Positions 58,031-64,000 of a DNA stretch of 64,000 nucleotides are shown in pieces (position 1 is the first letter of the stretch; every line of letters starts with the position of its first letter). The position numbers and the translations under genes are program-made. The stretch comes from Balaenoptera acutorostrata. Lineage: Eukaryota; Chordata; Mammalia; Artiodactyla; Balaenopteridae. Below the pieces are notes generated by a model. That model was not told where the DNA came from, did no database searches, and saw only the letters and a list, made by a program, of their open reading frames with translations. The stretch is from NCBI RefSeq assembly GCF_949987535.1, contig NC_080075.1:8106606-8170605 (forward strand), given 5' to 3'.

Positions 58031-61016
58031 TTAAAAAGAGGGAGACTTCCAGTTTCTGGTCCAGCATGTAAGAAGCTTGGAAGTCACCATTCCATCCTAA
58101 CAAGTAAAAAGCTGAACAAACAGAAAAATCAACAACTCTTCTTATATCCATAAGAGAAGTTAGGTCACAGGGAAAACCACTGTTCCTAAAATTAGACCAA
58201 CAGATAATACAGAGAATTACAATTTACTGGAGCAGCAATCTCCTTGGGAACCAGTGCCAGGGTAGGGAAAACTCAACTATAGTTTGATGAATTTCTGGAG
58301 GCTCAGTGTGGACAAGTCAGAGTTAAAACCTCCAGGGGAACTCATTCATCAGGGGAGGGGAGACCCTACACTGGTGAGTGTTAACCTCCTGGATCTCTAT
58401 CAGATTCTCAAAGTGAATGTCAAAGAAAAATCCCTTCATGGTTCTGTCAGGGGGAAGGGAAGAGGAACCATTTTGAAATATGCCAGAGCATTCTGTTCTC
58501 CTTAATAAGGTCTGGCCTTCAGACCAAAGCCTAACTGCCCTGGGGAAGGGAAATACCCAACCCTAGTCCTGATTTACCATCCTGTCCTACCTAAGAGGTG
58601 AGGAGAAAAAAAGCATGAGTGAAGTTCACAGTCCAGAAGCACAGGCTCACTGAAAGTCAGAGACGTAATCATAGGAATAAAATGTTTTTGCTCCTCCCAA
58701 ACCTTATCACAACACTACTAAAGCCTGTTTACAACAGTTCCTCTTACCCAGTACACCATGCTCAACTATCAAGAAAAAATTAAATGACAACAGTAAAAAG
58801 CAAAAAAAAACCCACAATTTTAAGAGACAGAGCAAGCATAAAACCCAGACTCAGATATCACAGGGTGTCAGAATTATTAACTAGGATTTTTAAAACCATG
58901 ATTATTATGCTAAGGGCTCTAATGGATAAAGTAGACAGCATACAAGAACAGGTGGGCAATGTCAGCAGAGATACCTAAAGTTTAGGAAAGAACAAAATAG
59001 ATACTAGAGATCAAAAACACTGTAACACAGATAAAGAATACCTCTGATGGACTTATTAGTAGACTAGTAGACATGGATGAGGAAAGAATATCTGAGCTTA
59101 ATGATATTGCAATAGAAACCCCCAAAACTGAAAAAGAGGGAAAAAAGGGGAGGGGGCCTAAAAAAAATAAGCAGAATATCCAAGAACTGTGGGACACCTA
59201 TAAAAGGTGTAACATAAGCATGGTGGGAATACCAGAAGGAGAAAAGAGAAAGGAACAGAAGAAATATTTGAAACAATAATGACTGAAATTTTCCCAAAAA
59301 TTGATATCAGATACCAAACCGTGGATCCAGGAAATCTCAGAGAACACCAAGAAGGAAAAATGCCAGACAAAAAAACCCACAAAAACCTTCACTGAGACTT
59401 ATCATTCTCAAACTACAGAAAAATCAAAGATATAGAAAAAAATCCTGAAGGAAACCAGAAGGAAAAAATACCTTTCACTCTTCTGTAGGTAAGTTAAGAA
59501 TTACAGACTTCTCCTCAGTAACCATGTGAACAAGAAGAGAACATAGTGAAATGAAAATGTTGAGAGAAAAAAGCCCACAAACCTAAAATGCTGTACCCTG
59601 TGGCATTACCTTTCAAAAGTGAAGGAGAGATAAAGGCCTTTTTGGACAAACAGAATTGAGGAAATATGTTGCCAGTAGACCTGCCTTGAAATAAATGTTA
59701 AAAGTTCTTTAGAGTGAAAGAAAATAATGTAGGACAGAAAATTGGATCCAAATAAGGAAAGATCAGAAAAGGAATATGTAAAATAAAGACTTTTTTTTCT
59801 TAACTGATCTAAAGATGACAGTTTGTTCATAATAATAAGAGCAATACCTTATTCGTCTATGTATGCTTGTGTGTGTACACACATATGCTTGTGTATGCTT
59901 ATGTGTAAGTGAAATGAATGACAGCAATGATGCAAGGGATAGAAGAGAGGAATTAGGATTATTTTGTTATAAGGTATTTACAGTACTTGTGAAGCAGTAC
60001 AGTGTTATTTGAAATTGGATTTGGGATTAGTTGTAAACATATATTGCAAACTCTACAGCAAACTCTTTAAAAAAAAGTATAACTAATATGCTAAGAAAGA
60101 GAAAATGGAATCAAAATGTTCAATTAAAGCCACAAATGACAGAAAAAATGTGGAAGACAAAAATAGGGACAAAGAACAAGAAAAATAGAAAAAACAAATA
60201 TTATATCTATTAACCCAACTATATCAATAGTCACTTTAAAGATTAGTGGTATACATATGCTGATTAACAGAGATTGTAAGACTGGAGTTACAAAAGACCC
60301 AACTGTGTTGTCTACAAGAAACCCACTTTAAATATAAAGACACATATAGATTAAATGTTAATCTTTAAAAAGATATACCATTCTAACACTAATCATAAAG
60401 AAACTGAGACTAGCTATATTAATTTCAGGCAGAGCTGACTTCAGAGCAAGGAAACTTGTCAAAGATAAAAAGGAGACTTACATAATCTAAGACATGACAA
60501 TATAATTTGCATGTGCATTGAAACATCAGAATATGTGAGGCAAAAAATCAGACAGAACTGCAAGGAGAAATAAGTGAATCCACTATTATCATTGGCGACT
60601 TTAACACTCCTCTATCAGAAATGGAAAGATCCAGCAGGCAGAAAAATCAGGACATAGTTGAACTCAACAGCACCATCAATCAATTAAGTATCATTGATAT
60701 CTATAAACTACTTGATTGAACAACAGCAGATTACACACTCTTCTCACATGAAACATTCACCAAGGTAGAACACATTCTGGGCCATAAAATACACCTTAAC
60801 AAATTTAAAAAATAGAGATCATATAAATGTCTGCTCTCAGACTACAGTGGAATCAAACTAGAAATTAATAACAAAAAGATAGCTGGAAAATCCCCAAACA
60901 GAGATTAAACAACACATTCTTAATAACACATGAGTCAAAGAAGTCTCAAGAGAAATGTTTAAATATTTTCACTAAATGAAAATGAAAATACAACTTATCA
61001 AAATTTATGGGATGCA

Positions 61017-61220
61017 CTACTATATATAAAATAGGTAACCAATAAGAGCCTACTGTATAGCACAGGGAACTCTACTCAATACTCTGTAATGACCTCTATG
61101 GGAAAAGAATCTAAAAAAGAGAGGATATATGTATAAGTATAAATGATTCACTTTGCTGTACAACAGAAACTAACACAACTTTTTAAATCAACTATACGCC
61201 AATAAAAATTAATTTTAAAA
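61017..61220 (+). mobile_element. Short L1 3'-end insert inside the old L1
   Basis: It shares gcctactgtatagcacaggg and ctttgctgtacaacagaaac with the insert at 43756-43913. The flanks aatttatgggatgca (61002-61016) and aatgtatgggatgca (61221-61235) differ at one base. Confidence 0.85.
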
Positions 61221-63065
61221 AATGTATGGGATGCAGCAAAGGCAGTGCTTAAAAGGAAACTTATAGCACTGAATGCATGTATTAGAAAAGAAGGTCTAAA
61301 TAAATCATCCACCTTAGGAAAGTTGGACAAGAGAAAATTAAATCCAAACAAGCAGGAAAAAAAGAAATAATAATTATTAGAGCAGAAATCAATGAAACTG
61401 GAAGTAGGTAATCAATAGAGAGAAATCAACCAAACCAAAAGCTGGCTCTTAGAAAATATCAACAAATTTGATAAACCTCTAGTCAGGCTAAGAAAAAAAG
61501 AAAGGACACAAACTATTTTACAGAAATGAAAGAGGAAACATCACTACAGAGCATGGACATTAAAAGGATAATAAAGAAATAATATGAACAAATCTGTGCC
61601 TACAAATTTGATAACCTAGGTGAAATGGACCAATTCCTTGAAAGACACACTCTGCTAAAACTCACACAAGAAATAGATAAATCTCAAAATGCCTCTTTCT
61701 ATTGTATTATAAAATCAACAACTACTAATCTTCCAAAACAGAAAGCACCAGACACAGATGGGTTCACAGGTGAATTTCAGCAAACATTTAAGGAAGAAGT
61801 TACACTAATTCTCTACAATCTTTTTCAGAGGATGGAATCAGAGAGAATATTTCCTAACTCATACTATGAGACCAGCATAACCTTAATGCCAAAAAAAAAA
61901 GACAGTACAAGAAAGCGACAGACCAATATCTGTCATGAACATAGATGCAGAAATTCCCAACAAAATATTAGCAAATCAATCCAGCAGTTTATTAAAATAA
62001 TCATACAGCACAACCAAGTGAGATTTATCCCAGGTATGCAAGACTGTTTCAATATTCAAAAATCAATGTAATCACAGGCTAAAGAATTATAATCACATAA
62101 TGATATCAATGGATATAGCAGAAAATGCATTTGACAAAATCCAACACCATTCATGATAAAAAAAACTCTCAGGGAACTGAGATTAAAGGGGAATTTCCTC
62201 AATTTGATAAAAAATATCTACAAAAACCTACAGCTAATATCATACCTAATGGGAAGAAGTTTGAAGTTTTCACATTAAGATCAAGAACAAGGCAAAGATG
62301 TCTGCCCCTCTCACCTTTGCTTTTCAACATCATATTGGAAGTCCTAGAAAATGCAGAAAGAAAAGAAAATATATACAGATTGAGAAGGAAGATTGTTTAT
62401 TTGTAGATGACATAATTGTCTGTGTAGAAAATCTGGAATAATTGACAAAAACAAACAAGCAAATGAACAAAATAAAAAACCCTCCTGGAACTAATAAAAG
62501 TTTATAGCAAAGTGCAGGATACAAGGTTAATATACAAAAGTCTATTGCCTTCCTATATACCAACAATGAACAAGTAAAATTTGCAATTAAAGACATATAA
62601 GCATTTACATTAGTGCTCAATGAAATAGACAAAGCTAATAAGATATGTATAAGATTTGAGGAAAACTATAAAACGGATGAAAGATATCAAAAAGAACTAA
62701 ATAAATGGAGAGATATTCCATGTTCAGGATAGGGAGACTCAATACTGTTAAGATATTAGTTGATATATAGATTTATAGGTTCAACTTGATTCACGGATTC
62801 ATGAATTTAATCCATAAATTCAACACAATCCAAATCAAAATCCCAAAAACTTATTTAGTGGATATTGACAAACTAATTCTCAAGTTTATATGAAAAGGAA
62901 AAAGGCTCAGAATAGCCAACACAATATTGAAGGAGAACAAAGTTGGAAGACTGATAATACGCAACTTCAAGACTTATGATAAAACTACAGTAATCAAAAC
63001 AGTGTGGTGTTGGTGGAAGAATAGACAAATCAATGGAATAGAATAGAGAGCCCAGATATAAACCC

Positions 63066-63112
63066 ATATATGTATATGTATATGTATGTATGTATGTGTA
63101 TGTGTGTGTGTA

Positions 63113-63174
<62 letters not shown>
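63066..63174 (+). repeat. Compound (TATG)n-(TG)n-(TA)n microsatellite
   Basis: Alternating purine-pyrimidine tract, ending in about 20 TA units, within the old L1. Confidence 0.95.
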
Positions 63175-63178
<4 letters not shown>

Positions 63179-63721
63179 ACTGATCTTTGACAAAAAAAGC
63201 AGAGGCAATATAATGGAGCAAAGATAATCTTTTCAACAAATGGTGCTAGAACAACTAGACATTCACATGCCACCCCCCCCCCAAAAAAGCAAATCCAGAC
63301 ACAGACCTTATACCTTTCACAAAAATTACCTTCTATGATATATAAAAATCTCAATAAAACTTTTTTAAAAAGGAAAAAAAAAATTACCTCCAAATGGATT
63401 TGAGAACTAAATGTAAAACACAAAACTCAAACTCCTAGAATATAGGAGAAAACCTAGATGACCTTGGGTATGTGATGACGTTTTAGATGCAACACCAAAA
63501 GCACAATCCATAAGCACAACACCATAAGCACAATCCATAAGAATTGATAAGCTGGCCTTCATTAAAATTAAAAATGTTTGCTCTGTGAAAACAAATATCA
63601 AGAAAATGAGAAGACAAGTCATAGAATGAGAGAAAATATTTGCAAAAGACACACTGATAAAAGAATAATCTGAAATATAAAAATGACTCTTAAAACTCAA
63701 TAATAAGAAAACCAAAAACTT

Positions 63722-64000
63722 GAGACTTCCTTGGGCGCAGTGGTTAAGAATCCGCCTGCCAATGCAGGGGACATGGGTTCAATCCCTGGTCCAGGAAGAT
63801 CCCACATGCTGCAGAGCAACTAAGCCCGTGTGCCACAACTACTGAGCCTGTGCTCTAGAGCCCACAAGCTGCAACTACTGAGCCCCCGTGCCACGGCTAC
63901 TGAAGCCCGTGTGCCTAGAGCCTGTGCTCCACAACAAGAGGAGCCACCACAATGAGAAGCCCACGCACCACAACAAAGAATAGCCCCTGCTCGCAGCAAC
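63722..64000 (+). mobile_element. CHR-type SINE, longer-body subfamily, cut by the right edge
   Basis: The head gacttccttgggcgcagtgg (3 bases shorter than other copies) and the body run to the end of the window; the tail is outside. It lies at the end of the L1. Confidence 0.9.

Larger units (their letters stand above)
58040..63700 (+). mobile_element. Old, nearly full-length L1
   Basis: In order it holds: a 5'UTR-like region from 58040; an ORF1 remnant (59073-59279: MDEERISELNDIAIETPKTE, then IQELWDTYKRCNISMVGIPE); and ORF2 from about 60200 to 63650. The ORF2 part includes a reverse-transcriptase remnant at 61625-62071 (NLFQRMESERIFPNSYYE; FIPGMQDCFNIQKS). Many stops and frameshifts. It is interrupted at 61017-61220 and by a dinucleotide tract at 63066-63174. 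Confidence 0.8.

Noticed and set aside
62974..63423. 149-residue open frame with Tyr-Ile and Thr-His repeats
   Set aside because: It is the translation of the TG/TA microsatellite and flanking L1.

Overview
The window is mammalian nuclear DNA, almost certainly from a cetacean (whale or dolphin); a hippopotamus cannot be excluded. Two kinds of evidence support this. The spliced genes are near-identical to mammalian EIF5B and TXNDC9. The intronic tRNA-derived SINEs (CHR type, head 'cttccctggtggcgcagtgg', body ending before an A/T-rich tail) are those of the cetacean-hippo lineage. No bacterial, plasmid or CRISPR-like content was seen.

Layout. From the left edge to about 41.1 kb lies the 5' half of EIF5B on the minus strand. 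Ten coding exons (exon 1 at 40850-40884 down to exon 10 at 1294-1580) together encode the first 612 residues: the long, charged, disordered N-terminal region, ending just before the GTPase domain. The GTPase, the other catalytic exons and the 3' end lie beyond position 1. Intron 1 is about 23 kb and carries most of the repeats. From about 42.06 to 53.2 kb on the plus strand lies the whole of TXNDC9: a noncoding exon 1, then four coding exons (45064-45252, 47033-47151, 49837-50091, 52433-52550) giving 226 residues. The two genes are head to head over a CpG-rich, presumably bidirectional promoter block (about 40.5-42.45 kb) with NRF1-, ETS-, CCAAT- and ZNF143-like motifs. The order matches the human TXNDC9-EIF5B neighbourhood at 2q11.2.

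Repeats. I count 12 CHR-type SINEs, several with target-site duplications I could read directly. There are many old L1 fragments on both strands, two Tigger-like MITEs with TA duplications nested in one L1, several MIR and MER5-like relics, an MLT-like LTR relic, and microsatellites. From about 53.7 kb to the right edge the DNA is essentially stacked L1. That stack includes a younger L1 5'UTR/ORF1 piece and an old, nearly full-length L1 that is itself interrupted by a short L1 3'-end insert. The least ordinary object is an approximately 0.9-kb GC-rich, poly(A)-tailed insert with a 14-bp target duplication (3375-4285), which looks like a retrocopy of an unidentified transcript.

Both genes are housekeeping. 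eIF5B is the translational GTPase that joins ribosomal subunits. TXNDC9 is a phosducin-like, thioredoxin-fold partner of the CCT chaperonin. Protein comparisons with human were made from memory.
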